Positions 9,204 through 17,268 of a stretch of 64,000 bases of DNA are shown here, one piece after another; within the stretch, counting starts at the first letter, position 1; each line of letters starts with the position of its first letter. This DNA comes from CAZPRY01 sp964589175 (GTDB lineage: Bacteria; Fidelibacterota; UBA2242): assembly GCA_964589175.1 (NCBI GenBank), contig CAZPRY010000006.1, positions 62,001 to 126,000 of the forward strand, given 5' to 3'. Position numbers and translations under genes: made by a program. The notes below the pieces were generated by a model. The model did not search any database, was not told the origin of the DNA, and worked only from the letters and a program-made list of their open reading frames with translations.

Positions 9204-9989
9204 ATGCTCAGAAAATTAATCAATTTCATCTTCGATTTTCACGAGTATTTCATTCTTTTTATCCTGATCGTACTTTCATTCTCGATCCTGATGATGAATG
9301 AAGTCCCTCAGGTGCGCGTCTTCCAGGGTGAGATCGAGGACTTTTTCGCGTTCACCCAATATCCCGGCATCTGGATCGACCAGCTCTCCGGTCTCATCAA
9401 AGAGAATCATCTCCTTAAAGAGGAGAATCTGCGGCTTAACCTGCTGAATATCGATTTGCAGGAGGCCTACATCGAGAACCAGCGCCTGCACGACATGCTC
9501 GGTTTCCTGGAGACTTCGCCGCTCAACATTCTGCCGGCCCGGGTCGTGAACCGCGGAACCACCAGCATCTACAATTCGATTATCATAAATGTCGGCAGCC
9601 GCAACGGAGTCAGGGAGAATCTCCCGATCATTTCCTCCGACGGAATCGTCGGCAAGACCGTCTCGGTCGGCGATCAGACCACGCTGGTGCAGATTTTCAA
9701 CGATATTAATTTTCGGATCAGTGTGAAATTCCAGATATCGCGCATCTTCGGCATCATGCAGTGGAATCCGAACGGAACGGCCGAGGTCCGGGAAATCCCC
9801 AAAACGGCCGTGATCCATCCCGGCGAAACCGTCATCACATCGGGCTATAGCGATATCTACCCGGAAAACCTGTTCGTCGGCCTGGTCTCCGATATCAAGC
9901 CGTCCAAGAATGGGCTCTACCAGATTGCCGTGATTCAACCGAACGTCAACCTGAACTCCATCGAAGAAGTTTTCGTGATTCTGAAGTAG
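9204..9989 (+). CDS. mreC: Rod shape-determining protein MreC
   Basis: Bitopic inner-membrane protein whose periplasmic domain scaffolds the elongasome. A single membrane span lies at about residues 14-31, followed by a coiled-coil stretch (about 60-95, with repeated leucines and LLKEENLRLNLL) and the two beta-barrel domains containing the conserved ARVVNRG and GIVGKTVSVG segments. It starts nine bases after mreB and ends two bases before mreD. Confidence 0.93.
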   Translation: MLRKLINFIFDFHEYFILFILIVLSFSILMMNEVPQVRVFQGEIEDFFAFTQYPGIWIDQLSGLIKENHLLKEENLRLNLLNIDLQEAYIENQRLHDMLGFLETSPLNILPARVVNRGTTSIYNSIIINVGSRNGVRENLPIISSDGIVGKTVSVGDQTTLVQIFNDINFRISVKFQISRIFGIMQWNPNGTAEVREIPKTAVIHPGETVITSGYSDIYPENLFVGLVSDIKPSKNGLYQIAVIQPNVNLNSIEEVFVILK

Positions 9990-9991
9990 CC

Positions 9992-10465
9992 ATGTTAAAA
10001 AAACTAATCCTTCTGGCCGGTTTCACCCTCATCGCGCTGTTTTTGCAGGTATTACTGGTCCCATGGATGACCATTCAGGATATTCGCCCCGATTTCATCC
10101 TGATTCTGGTTCTGTTTGTAGGCCATCTCAAAGGCAAAATGGCCGGACAGCTCTATGGCTTTGGGATCGGGCTCCTGATGGACGTGCTGGGAATGGGCTC
10201 ATTCCTGGGCTTATCGGCTCTGACCAAAACCGTGGCCGGGTTTTCGGCGGGCTTCCTGCACTCCCAGAAAAGCCGTATCAATCCCCTGGGTTTCTATGGA
10301 ATCAATCTCCTGATCATCTTCCTGCATTTCCTGATCCTTTATCTGATCAATTTCAAAGGCAGTGATTTCTCGTTCGAATTTATCCTGCTGCGCTATATGC
10401 TTCCCGCCACCATCTATTCCGGTGTCTTTTACATATTAATCGATTATTTATTTCCAATAGACTGA
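9992..10465 (+). CDS. mreD: Rod shape-determining protein MreD
   Basis: Small multi-spanning inner-membrane protein of the elongasome. The 157 residues contain five or six predicted membrane segments and the family-typical PDFILILVLFVG stretch at about 34-45 together with GLLMDVLGMG (about 60-69). Identity rests on this pattern plus its fixed position between mreC and the PBP2 gene. The ATG follows mreC by two bases. Confidence 0.88.
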   Translation: MLKKLILLAGFTLIALFLQVLLVPWMTIQDIRPDFILILVLFVGHLKGKMAGQLYGFGIGLLMDVLGMGSFLGLSALTKTVAGFSAGFLHSQKSRINPLGFYGINLLIIFLHFLILYLINFKGSDFSFEFILLRYMLPATIYSGVFYILIDYLFPID

Positions 10466-10470
10466 TCCGC

Positions 10471-12249
10471 ATGGTTTCTTCCCAAAACATCGTCTCGATC
10501 GGCCGGAAAAAAATATTAATCTATTTTTGTATCTTCATCGTCCTGATCCTGCTGATCAAACTGTATCAGCTGCAAATCATTCGTTACAGCCAGTTCGCCG
10601 GATTCGCCGAGGCCAACCGGGTGCGCGTTATTCCGATCGAAGCGCCGCGCGGCATCATCTATGACCGTTCCGGCGAGATCATCGCCGAGAACATTTTCCA
10701 ATATAACCTCAACATCATACCGTATGAATTCGGCGCTTCCGACAGCGGTTACAGCTGGCTGGCCAATCTTCTCCGCATTTCCCAGGGTGAACTCAAACTG
10801 CGCGTCCAGAAAAACTGGCGCGGCCGTTTTCTGCCGGTAAAAGTGGGTGAAGATATTGATTTCGAAACGCTCTCCGTGATTGAAGAACATCGCCTGGATA
10901 TGCCGGGTGTGCTCTATTCGCTGGAGCCGATCCGCTCTTTCCCGAGCCCGGCCAACCTGGCCCAGGTACTGGGCTATCTGCGGGAGGTGGATCGCGAGGT
11001 CCTTAAAAACATCCGCCATTTCGGTTACCGTACCGGCGACCTGATCGGCTGGAAAGGCATCGAGCGCCAATATGAGTATATCCTGCGCGGGACCCGCGGA
11101 TACGACTATCTTCAGGTGGATGTCTTCGGCCGCGAAGTTGGTGCGCTGGACAACAAGAAAGATATCCTGCCCAAGCCGGGTAACGACCTCTACCTGACAA
11201 TCGACCTGGAATTCCAGGCTTATGCCGAATCGCTTCTGGACGGTAAAAGTGGCGTCATCATCGCCCTGAACGCCGATAACGGTGAAATTTATTCCATGGT
11301 CAGTAAACCGGATTACTCTCCCAATCTGTTCTCCGGAATCGTCGAATCCAAAGTCTGGGCGAAATTGCGCGACAATCCGGATCTGCCTCTGTATAACCGG
11401 GCGACCATGGGTACCTACCCGCCGGGCTCGACGTTCAAAATCAACGCAGCGATGACCGCTTTGCAGAATCACACCGTGGACGAGGACTGGTCGGTGCACT
11501 GCTCCGGCAGCTACCGCCTGGGGCGCCGCCCATTCAAATGCTGGAAAGAAACCGGCCATGGAAAAATGAACCTGCATTCCGCCATCGTCAATTCCTGCAA
11601 TGTCTTCTTCTACCAGCTGATCCGTAAAATGGATATCGATCTCTGGGCTGAAAATGCGCGCCGCTTCCGTTTCGGTGAAAAGACCCAGATCGATCTTCCC
11701 ATAGAATCCGTCGGGAGCGTGCCTGACCGTAAATTTCTGGATTCCAAATACGGCGTCAACGGCTGGACGGAGGGCAATAAGTTGAATCTGGTCATCGGCC
11801 AGGGCGATTTACTGGTCACCCCGATCCAGATGGCTCGTTTCGCGGCCGCACTGGCCAGCAAAGGTAAAATCGTTCAGCCGCACCTGGGCTTGAAGTACTT
11901 CAATAAAGACAACAACCAGTTCACTACCTTTACGACTAAAACCGATTCGCTCGGCTATTACTCGCCGGAAAACTGGGCATTTGTGCAGAACGCCATGTAC
12001 GACGTCGTCAACTTCTACCAGGGCACGGCCAAATCGGCCCGAGTCAAAGACATGCGTGTCTACGGAAAAACCGGAACAGCCGAGAATCCCCGCGGCGACG
12101 CGCACGCCTGGTTTATCGGCTTTTGTGAAACCGAAGTGCACCCGATTGCCGTAGTCGTTCTAGTCGAACACGGCGGTTCCGGAGGTACCTTCGCCGCGCC
12201 CATCGCCGGTAAACTTTTCACCTATATCAAAGAAAAGGGTTTAAAGTAA
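10471..12249 (+). CDS. mrdA: Penicillin-binding protein 2 (elongation transpeptidase)
   Basis: Monofunctional class B transpeptidase that crosslinks peptidoglycan during elongation, working with RodA. It has an N-terminal membrane anchor (about 15-32), a dimerisation/pedestal domain with APRGIIYDRSG (about 52-62), and the three active-site motifs: STFK at about 322-325, SCN in the NSCNVFF segment (about 375-381) and KTGTAEN (about 531-537). The length of 592 is usual. Its stop is directly followed by the GTG of rodA. Confidence 0.95.
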   Translation: MVSSQNIVSIGRKKILIYFCIFIVLILLIKLYQLQIIRYSQFAGFAEANRVRVIPIEAPRGIIYDRSGEIIAENIFQYNLNIIPYEFGASDSGYSWLANLLRISQGELKLRVQKNWRGRFLPVKVGEDIDFETLSVIEEHRLDMPGVLYSLEPIRSFPSPANLAQVLGYLREVDREVLKNIRHFGYRTGDLIGWKGIERQYEYILRGTRGYDYLQVDVFGREVGALDNKKDILPKPGNDLYLTIDLEFQAYAESLLDGKSGVIIALNADNGEIYSMVSKPDYSPNLFSGIVESKVWAKLRDNPDLPLYNRATMGTYPPGSTFKINAAMTALQNHTVDEDWSVHCSGSYRLGRRPFKCWKETGHGKMNLHSAIVNSCNVFFYQLIRKMDIDLWAENARRFRFGEKTQIDLPIESVGSVPDRKFLDSKYGVNGWTEGNKLNLVIGQGDLLVTPIQMARFAAALASKGKIVQPHLGLKYFNKDNNQFTTFTTKTDSLGYYSPENWAFVQNAMYDVVNFYQGTAKSARVKDMRVYGKTGTAENPRGDAHAWFIGFCETEVHPIAVVVLVEHGGSGGTFAAPIAGKLFTYIKEKGLK

Positions 12250-13521
12250 GTGAAGCGTATAAAATTCAATCCCGGCCAGGCCACCATTGCCCCATTGTGG
12301 AATACCAACTATATGCTGATCGGGCTGGTCGGCTTGCTCTCGATCGTGGGATTGATCACGCTCTTCAGCGCCTCCGTTCACCTCGAGCTGCCGTTCTTCA
12401 AAAAGGTTGTCGGACGACAGCTGCTCTGGATGCTGGTGGGCGCTTCACTGGCCATATCATTGCAATTTTTTCAAAAAAAAATTATCTACGATTCGGTCTA
12501 TATTTTGTATGCAGCTGGCCTGTTTTTCCTGATTCTGCCCTATTTTATAGGTCCCTCGACGGCCGGCACCGCCCGCTGGCTTATTCTCGGGCCGCTGCAT
12601 TTTCAGCCCTCCGAGTTCATGAAAATCATCGTGATTCTGGCGATTTCAAAACACCTTTCGCGGCGGGATCTATCCATATCGGAATTCCAATCGCTATTAC
12701 CGGCAATCGCCCTGGCCCTGATCCCAATGGCGATCATTCTCAAACAGCCGGATCTTGGCACTTCGATGATCTATTTCGGCATCCTGTTCCCGCTGTTCTT
12801 CTGGGCGGGCGTACGTCTCTTCCATATCTTTTTAATTCTGGCGCCTTTCATCAGCATCGTCACCGCCTTCAATTTCTACACCTTTTTCATCTGGGTTTTG
12901 ATTATCGTGGTTGTTTTATATTTCAGCAAAATCAATCTGGTTACAGCCCTGATAATCGGACTTCTCAATCTTTCGCTCGGACTGGCGACCCCGGTACTCT
13001 GGAACCGGCTGGAGCCCTACCAGCAAAACCGCATCTTAACCCTCTTCAATGTGGGTGCCGATCCACAAGGAGCAGGGTATCAGGTAATCCAATCCCAGAT
13101 CGCCATCGGTTCCGGCGGTCTTTTCGGCAAAGGCCTCGGAAAAGGTACCCAGACCCACCTGAAATTTCTTCCGGAACAGCATAACGACTTTATCTTTTCC
13201 GTAATCGGAGAAGAATACGGATTCATCGGGGTAGGCATCATCCTTGCGCTCTTTCTCCTGCTGATTATATTGTTGATCAGTATAGCTTTTCGACAGCGGG
13301 ACCGCTTCAATTCGCTGGTCATTCTGGGTGTCGCCAGCGCCCTGTTTTTTCATATCGCCATTAATGTCGCCATGACCATTGGTTTAATGCCGGTTACCGG
13401 GCTACCGCTGCCCTTGCTGAGCTACGGTGGATCGTTTGTGCTCACCTGCTACGGTATGATTGGGATAGTCCTGAGTATAAACTCCGAGCGATCGCAAACC
13501 AAAGTTGAACTGCGTAAATAA
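12250..13521 (+). CDS. rodA: Peptidoglycan glycosyltransferase RodA
   Basis: SEDS-family polymerase that extends glycan strands from lipid II alongside PBP2. The 423-residue protein has about ten membrane spans, the TAGTARWL segment (about 104-111), the conserved HNDFIFSVIGEE near 314-325 and the SEDS end motif GLPLPLLSYGGS near 382-393. The GTG start abuts the mrdA stop codon without a gap. It ends the shape operon; ldhA is convergent 35 bases further on, with no obvious terminator in between. Confidence 0.95.
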   Translation: MKRIKFNPGQATIAPLWNTNYMLIGLVGLLSIVGLITLFSASVHLELPFFKKVVGRQLLWMLVGASLAISLQFFQKKIIYDSVYILYAAGLFFLILPYFIGPSTAGTARWLILGPLHFQPSEFMKIIVILAISKHLSRRDLSISEFQSLLPAIALALIPMAIILKQPDLGTSMIYFGILFPLFFWAGVRLFHIFLILAPFISIVTAFNFYTFFIWVLIIVVVLYFSKINLVTALIIGLLNLSLGLATPVLWNRLEPYQQNRILTLFNVGADPQGAGYQVIQSQIAIGSGGLFGKGLGKGTQTHLKFLPEQHNDFIFSVIGEEYGFIGVGIILALFLLLIILLISIAFRQRDRFNSLVILGVASALFFHIAINVAMTIGLMPVTGLPLPLLSYGGSFVLTCYGMIGIVLSINSERSQTKVELRK

Positions 13522-13556
13522 ATCCCGGTCCATCATACGCCGTCCGGGCCTGGTAT

Positions 13557-14606
13557 CTAGAAACACCTACCGTTTTTAAGCCGCACGCATTCGGGGCCGT
13601 CGCAATTGTAGCAGATCTCGTTGATCAGCGGCCGGCCGGCAAAAAAGTCGTCGATATTTTGCAGTGTCGTTTGTGCGATGGTACGCAGAGCCTCCTCGGT
13701 GAAAAAGCCCTGATGGGAAGTGATCAGCACATTATTGAAACTCAGCAGGCGCGCCAGAACATCGTCCCCGATGACCTGATTGGAAAAATCCTCAAAAAAG
13801 TACTTCGATTCCTCTTCATATACATCCAGTCCCGCGGAACCAATCCGGCCCGCCTTTAAACCGTCGATCAGGGCCTGCGTATCGATCAGGTGACCGCGCC
13901 CGGTGTTGATGATCATCACTGCTGTTTTCATCCGTGAAATACTGTCGGTATCAATCATATGATAGGTTTCTTTGGTCAATGGACAATTCAACGAAATGAT
14001 ATCGGAGTGCTCATACAGGGTCGGCAAATCCACGTAGCTCATCTGCGTCTCTTCCGCAAAAGCTTTATCCGGGAAAGGATCGTAGGCCACAATGTGCATC
14101 CCGAAACCCTTCAGAATCCGGATCAGCACCTTGCCGATTTTGCCCGTGCCGATGACACCCGCCGTTTTTTCGTACATATCAAAGCCCTTGAAACCGCTAA
14201 TCGTAAAATTGTTATCGCGGGTCCGGTAATAGGCGCGATGTATTTTACGATTCAGTGAAAGGATCAACCCTACGGTATGTTCCGCGATGGCATGCGGCGA
14301 ATAGGCCGGCACCCGCACAACGTGAATGTTCCTGTAGGTCGCTTTCAGATCCACATTGTTGTAGCCGGCGGAACGCAGCGCGACGAGAGGGACCGGATAC
14401 GATTTCAATTTCGCTACCAGATCAGCACTGAGATAATCGTTCACGAACAGACAGACGGCGTCGTGGCCGTCCGCCAGAACGGCGGTGTTTTCCGTGAAGT
14501 GGCTCGCAAAGTAATCGATCTGAAAGCCGAATTGCCGGTTCGTGTTTTCGAAAGACTCGCGATCATATTCCTTGGCATCAAAAAGGGCAATTTTGATATT
14601 CTTCAT
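13557..14606 (-). CDS. ldhA: D-lactate dehydrogenase (2-hydroxyacid dehydrogenase family) with Cys-rich tail
   Basis: NAD-dependent enzyme that reduces pyruvate to D-lactate, a fermentative function. The 349 residues start at an ATG with AGGAGG seven bases upstream; a longer frame back to 14687 is not needed. It shows the Rossmann motif GTGKIGKV (about 152-159), the catalytic Arg in INTGRGHLID, the Glu in the EEESK region and the His in ITSHQGFFTEEAL. After the normal end of the family at about residue 330 it carries a tail with four cysteines (CYNCDGPECVRLKNGRCF), which resembles a small metal- or redox-active site. The AAC(3)-family gene lies 105 bases upstream on the same strand. Confidence 0.88.
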   Translation of the reverse strand: MKNIKIALFDAKEYDRESFENTNRQFGFQIDYFASHFTENTAVLADGHDAVCLFVNDYLSADLVAKLKSYPVPLVALRSAGYNNVDLKATYRNIHVVRVPAYSPHAIAEHTVGLILSLNRKIHRAYYRTRDNNFTISGFKGFDMYEKTAGVIGTGKIGKVLIRILKGFGMHIVAYDPFPDKAFAEETQMSYVDLPTLYEHSDIISLNCPLTKETYHMIDTDSISRMKTAVMIINTGRGHLIDTQALIDGLKAGRIGSAGLDVYEEESKYFFEDFSNQVIGDDVLARLLSFNNVLITSHQGFFTEEALRTIAQTTLQNIDDFFAGRPLINEICYNCDGPECVRLKNGRCF

Positions 14607-14711
14607 TGTCGGTCCTCCTGTCATTTGCTCTTCGCCTGCAATATTGCGCAACACTCTTAGACCACTCCACCCCGGAGATGGTTTCAAAAAGAAGCGCGCC
14701 GACGGAGAATT

Positions 14712-15518
14712 TTAAGCCCTGTGGTGCGATTGATACCATGCCCACCGGCCGTCGCAGGCCGGACAAACGGATGGAGCGCACAACAGTTGCAGCGGATAGC
14801 GTCGGAAATATTCGAGGCCGCGTTCATAGATCACCTTGACCGGAATGCAGCAGGACCTGAACGCGCCTGTCTGGTGATATCGGATCAGGCCTTCGGCCGT
14901 CAGCCACTTTTCGAAGCTGACGAAAGATTTCGCACAGCCGGGGATTTCGCGCAAAGCCTGCTCGCCCGCTACGGAGACGCCGGTTTTCAGCACATGCAGG
15001 TGATCCCATGGGGAAACATTCGCCCAGGGAACCGGTGCCGCTACCTCAAGATAATGACCCAGTGAAAACGAGGTAAAGTCAGTCCCCAGCATGAGTGCAC
15101 AGGCGTCTTCCTGCCGGACCAGCCAATCCAGAACCGATTCCTTCCCGAGAGGACTGGCGGGACTGTTACTCTCTTGAATGTCACACGTGACCGATCCCCA
15201 GAGTGCGAAGGAATGCGTCGCCGAAGACGTGCGCACGACACCGGGCAGACTGCGGAATATTTCCGAGATCATGCCGGTCTTACTCGCCGAATGCCGCGGA
15301 TCGAAGACCTCGTAAGCCCCAACCGAACGTTTGAAACAGTAGGTAAAGGCCGGAAGAATGATCGATCCCCCGGGACCGAGCATACGCTGAAGCGTCTCGA
15401 TCATTCCCTCGATGGTCAGCCCCGGAAAGGCAGTTCGCAGCTTGCGGTAGGCGCCGTGGATGAGTACATGCTGGCCGGCCTGCACGTTTGATTTCTTCAG
15501 ATAATCTTCAAAACGCAT
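14712..15518 (-). CDS. AAC(3)-family (YokD-type) N-acetyltransferase
   Basis: Member of the antibiotic/aminoglycoside 3-N-acetyltransferase family, which uses acetyl-CoA. The 268 residues show the N-terminal HVLIHGAYRKL segment (about 18-28), GGSIILPAFTY (about 50-60), TSSATHSFALWG (about 96-107, with the family's Thr-His-Ser) and LGTDFTSFSLGHYLE (about 146-160). Many chromosomal members have no resistance role, and nothing nearby suggests an antibiotic locus. The C-terminus has a CAPSVCPAC cluster of cysteines that I do not recognise from the family. It is divergent from the trp leader and upstream of ldhA on the same strand. Confidence 0.75.
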   Translation of the reverse strand: MRFEDYLKKSNVQAGQHVLIHGAYRKLRTAFPGLTIEGMIETLQRMLGPGGSIILPAFTYCFKRSVGAYEVFDPRHSASKTGMISEIFRSLPGVVRTSSATHSFALWGSVTCDIQESNSPASPLGKESVLDWLVRQEDACALMLGTDFTSFSLGHYLEVAAPVPWANVSPWDHLHVLKTGVSVAGEQALREIPGCAKSFVSFEKWLTAEGLIRYHQTGAFRSCCIPVKVIYERGLEYFRRYPLQLLCAPSVCPACDGRWAWYQSHHRA

Positions 15519-15580
15519 GCCCTGATTTTACGCTGCTCCGACAACATTTGCAACCGCTGGTCAGCACCCATTTTTTTTCT

Positions 15581-15608
15581 TTGCACTTTCGGATTTTGAT
15601 TTTATATT
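15581..15608 (+). promoter_or_regulatory. Candidate promoter of the trp leader and trpB2
   Basis: TTGCAC (15581-15586) and TATATT (15603-15608) lie 16 bases apart. Transcription would begin around 15614-15616, almost on the ATG of the Trp-rich leader peptide, so that peptide might be translated from a leaderless or nearly leaderless transcript. No ribosome-binding site precedes that ATG, which agrees with this. The boxes are assigned by eye. Confidence 0.55.
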
Positions 15609-15615
15609 CATCGCA

Positions 15616-15705
15616 ATGTTAGCGAACCTTAGCATAAATCTGAATAACTGGTGGTGGTGGCGTAATACGCTCTCCGTTTCGGGTTCGCGAATCTTCGTTT
15701 CCTAA
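15616..15705 (+). CDS. trpL: Trp operon-type leader peptide with four consecutive Trp codons
   Basis: A 29-codon reading frame whose codons 12 to 15 are all TGG (15649-15660), ending at TAA 15703-15705. Four Trp in a row in a 29-residue peptide placed 100 bases upstream of a tryptophan synthase beta gene is the classical mark of ribosome-mediated attenuation: when charged tRNA-Trp is scarce the ribosome stalls on these codons and the downstream RNA folds differently. The peptide begins MLANLSINLNN and has no other expected function. It is too short to be found by normal gene callers. Confidence 0.85.
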   Translation: MLANLSINLNNWWWWRNTLSVSGSRIFVS

Positions 15706-15764
15706 TCAACCAGAGGTAAATAGAAATTAGATCGCAGGGCCTGAAAAGGCCTTGAAGTTTTTTT
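15649..15764 (+). promoter_or_regulatory. Tryptophan attenuator region with terminator hairpin
   Basis: After the Trp codons, CTGGT (15648-15652) can pair with ACCAG further downstream (about 15709-15713), which would form the 1:2 stem that a stalled ribosome blocks. The terminator hairpin is AGGGCCT (15736-15742), loop GAAA, AGGCCTT (15747-15753), followed by GAAG and seven T (15758-15764). The competing antiterminator pairing is not clear by eye; only weak partners for the left arm of the terminator are visible upstream. The arrangement of leader peptide, terminator and trpB2 is nonetheless complete. Confidence 0.75.
15736..15764 (+). terminator. Rho-independent attenuator terminator before trpB2
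   Basis: A seven-base-pair stem (one G-T pair) with a GAAA tetraloop followed shortly by TTTTTTT. It lies 41 bases before the trpB2 start, inside the leader transcript, so it would stop transcription before the structural gene unless prevented. Confidence 0.75.
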
Positions 15765-15805
15765 ATGCAAATTTGAACTGAAACAAGAAATTACAGGAGA
15801 AAAAA

Positions 15806-17167
15806 ATGGAACAGACGAAATTTACCTTACCGGAAAACGAGATGCCGCAGCAATGGTATAATATTCAGGCCGATCTGCCGGTACCCTTACCACCCGTGCT
15901 GCACCCCGGAACCAAGCAACCGATCATGCCCCAGGATCTGGCGCCCCTTTTTCCGATGGAGCTGATCAAACAGGAAGTCAGCACCGAGCGCTACATCGAC
16001 ATTCCCGAAGAGTTGCAGGATATCTTACGGCTCTGGAGGCCGACCACGCTTTACCGCGCCCATAAGCTGGAAAAAGCACTCGGCACGCCTGCCAAAATAT
16101 TTTACAAATACGAAGGCAGCAGCCCTCCCGGCAGCCACAAACCCAACACCGCCGTGGCCCAGGCCTATTACAACAAGATGGAAGGTATCAAGCGCATCAC
16201 AACCGAAACGGGCGCCGGTCAATGGGGCAGCGCACTCTCCTTCGCGGGCTCCCTTTTCGGCATCGAGATTAAAGTCTATATGGTCAAGGTGAGCTATTAC
16301 CAGAAACCGTACCGCCGCATCATGATGGAAACCTGGGGCGGAAATTGTATTCCCAGTCCGAGCACCGAGACCGCGATCGGGCGCAAAATTCTGGCCGAAG
16401 ATCCCGACTGCCCCGGCAGCCTCGGTCTGGCCATCAGCGAGGCGGTCGAGGAAGCCGTTTCGCGCGACGACACCCACTATTCCCTCGGAAGCGTTTTAAA
16501 TCATGTGCTTCTGCACCAGACGATCATCGGTCAGGAAGCTAAGAAAATGATGGAAAAAATCGACGCTTATCCTGATATCATCGTCGGTTGCGTCGGCGGC
16601 GGTTCCAACGCGGCCGGTCTCTATCTGCCGTTCCTTAAGGATAAAATCGACGGTAGCAAACCCGATCTACGCATTATTAATGTCGAACCGACCAGCTGTC
16701 CGACCCTTACCAAGGGACTCTATGCCTACGATTACGGCGATGAAGCCGGCCTGACGCCCCTGATGAAGATGTTCACTTTGGGCCACAGTTTTATGCCGCC
16801 GCCCGTGCATGCCGGCGGACTTCGTTACCACGGCATGTCGCCGATCATCTGTCATCTGCACAAACTCGGGCTGGTCGAGGCTACCTCGGTGCATCAGCTG
16901 GCTACCTTCGAAGCCGGCATTCAGTTCGCCCGGAACGAGGGTATCATTTGTGCACCCGAAACCGACCACGCGGTGCGGGTCGCGATCGACGAAGCCCTGA
17001 AATGCAAGGAAACAGGCGAAGCCAAGACCATCCTGATCGGCCTGAGCGGACACGGTCACGTCGACATGGCGGCCTACGATGCTTACCTGTCAGGCAAGTT
17101 GGTGGATTACGAATATCCGGCCGAAAAAATCCAGGCAGCTCTGGCCCATTTACCCGTTGTAGAATAG
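15806..17167 (+). CDS. trpB: Tryptophan synthase beta chain, TrpB2 type
   Basis: PLP-dependent enzyme that joins indole and serine to make tryptophan. The 453-residue length and the motif EGSSPPGSHKPNTA (about 108-121, with the PLP lysine in SHKPN) identify the TrpB2 subfamily, which usually works without a TrpA partner and may scavenge indole. The phosphate-binding GCVGGGSNAAG lies near 262-272. A strong AGGAG site precedes the ATG by six bases. No trpA or other trp gene is near. Expression is predicted to be controlled by the Trp-codon leader directly upstream, and the gene ends at a strong terminator. Confidence 0.93.
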   Translation: MEQTKFTLPENEMPQQWYNIQADLPVPLPPVLHPGTKQPIMPQDLAPLFPMELIKQEVSTERYIDIPEELQDILRLWRPTTLYRAHKLEKALGTPAKIFYKYEGSSPPGSHKPNTAVAQAYYNKMEGIKRITTETGAGQWGSALSFAGSLFGIEIKVYMVKVSYYQKPYRRIMMETWGGNCIPSPSTETAIGRKILAEDPDCPGSLGLAISEAVEEAVSRDDTHYSLGSVLNHVLLHQTIIGQEAKKMMEKIDAYPDIIVGCVGGGSNAAGLYLPFLKDKIDGSKPDLRIINVEPTSCPTLTKGLYAYDYGDEAGLTPLMKMFTLGHSFMPPPVHAGGLRYHGMSPIICHLHKLGLVEATSVHQLATFEAGIQFARNEGIICAPETDHAVRVAIDEALKCKETGEAKTILIGLSGHGHVDMAAYDAYLSGKLVDYEYPAEKIQAALAHLPVVE

Positions 17168-17208
17168 ATAACGGTTCTGCCGAGTTCTTCCGCCTCTGAT
17201 CCCATAAA

Positions 17209-17246
17209 AAGAGCAGGGATGCCGCACGGTGTCCCTGCTCTTCCTT
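17209..17246. terminator. Bidirectional intrinsic terminator between trpB2 and the exporter operon
   Basis: AAGAGCAGGGA (17209-17219) pairs perfectly with TCCCTGCTCTT (17232-17242) around a 12-base loop. The plus strand continues CCTTTT and the minus strand ends in a T-rich stretch (complement of AAAAA at 17206-17210), so it can serve both convergent transcripts. Confidence 0.85.
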
Positions 17247-17268
17247 TTAGATCTATTAAGCTGGTTTG

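Noticed and set aside
14712..15518. AAC(3)-family gene as an acquired antibiotic-resistance gene
   Set aside because: There are no mobile-element traces or other resistance genes, and many chromosomal members of the family have no resistance role.
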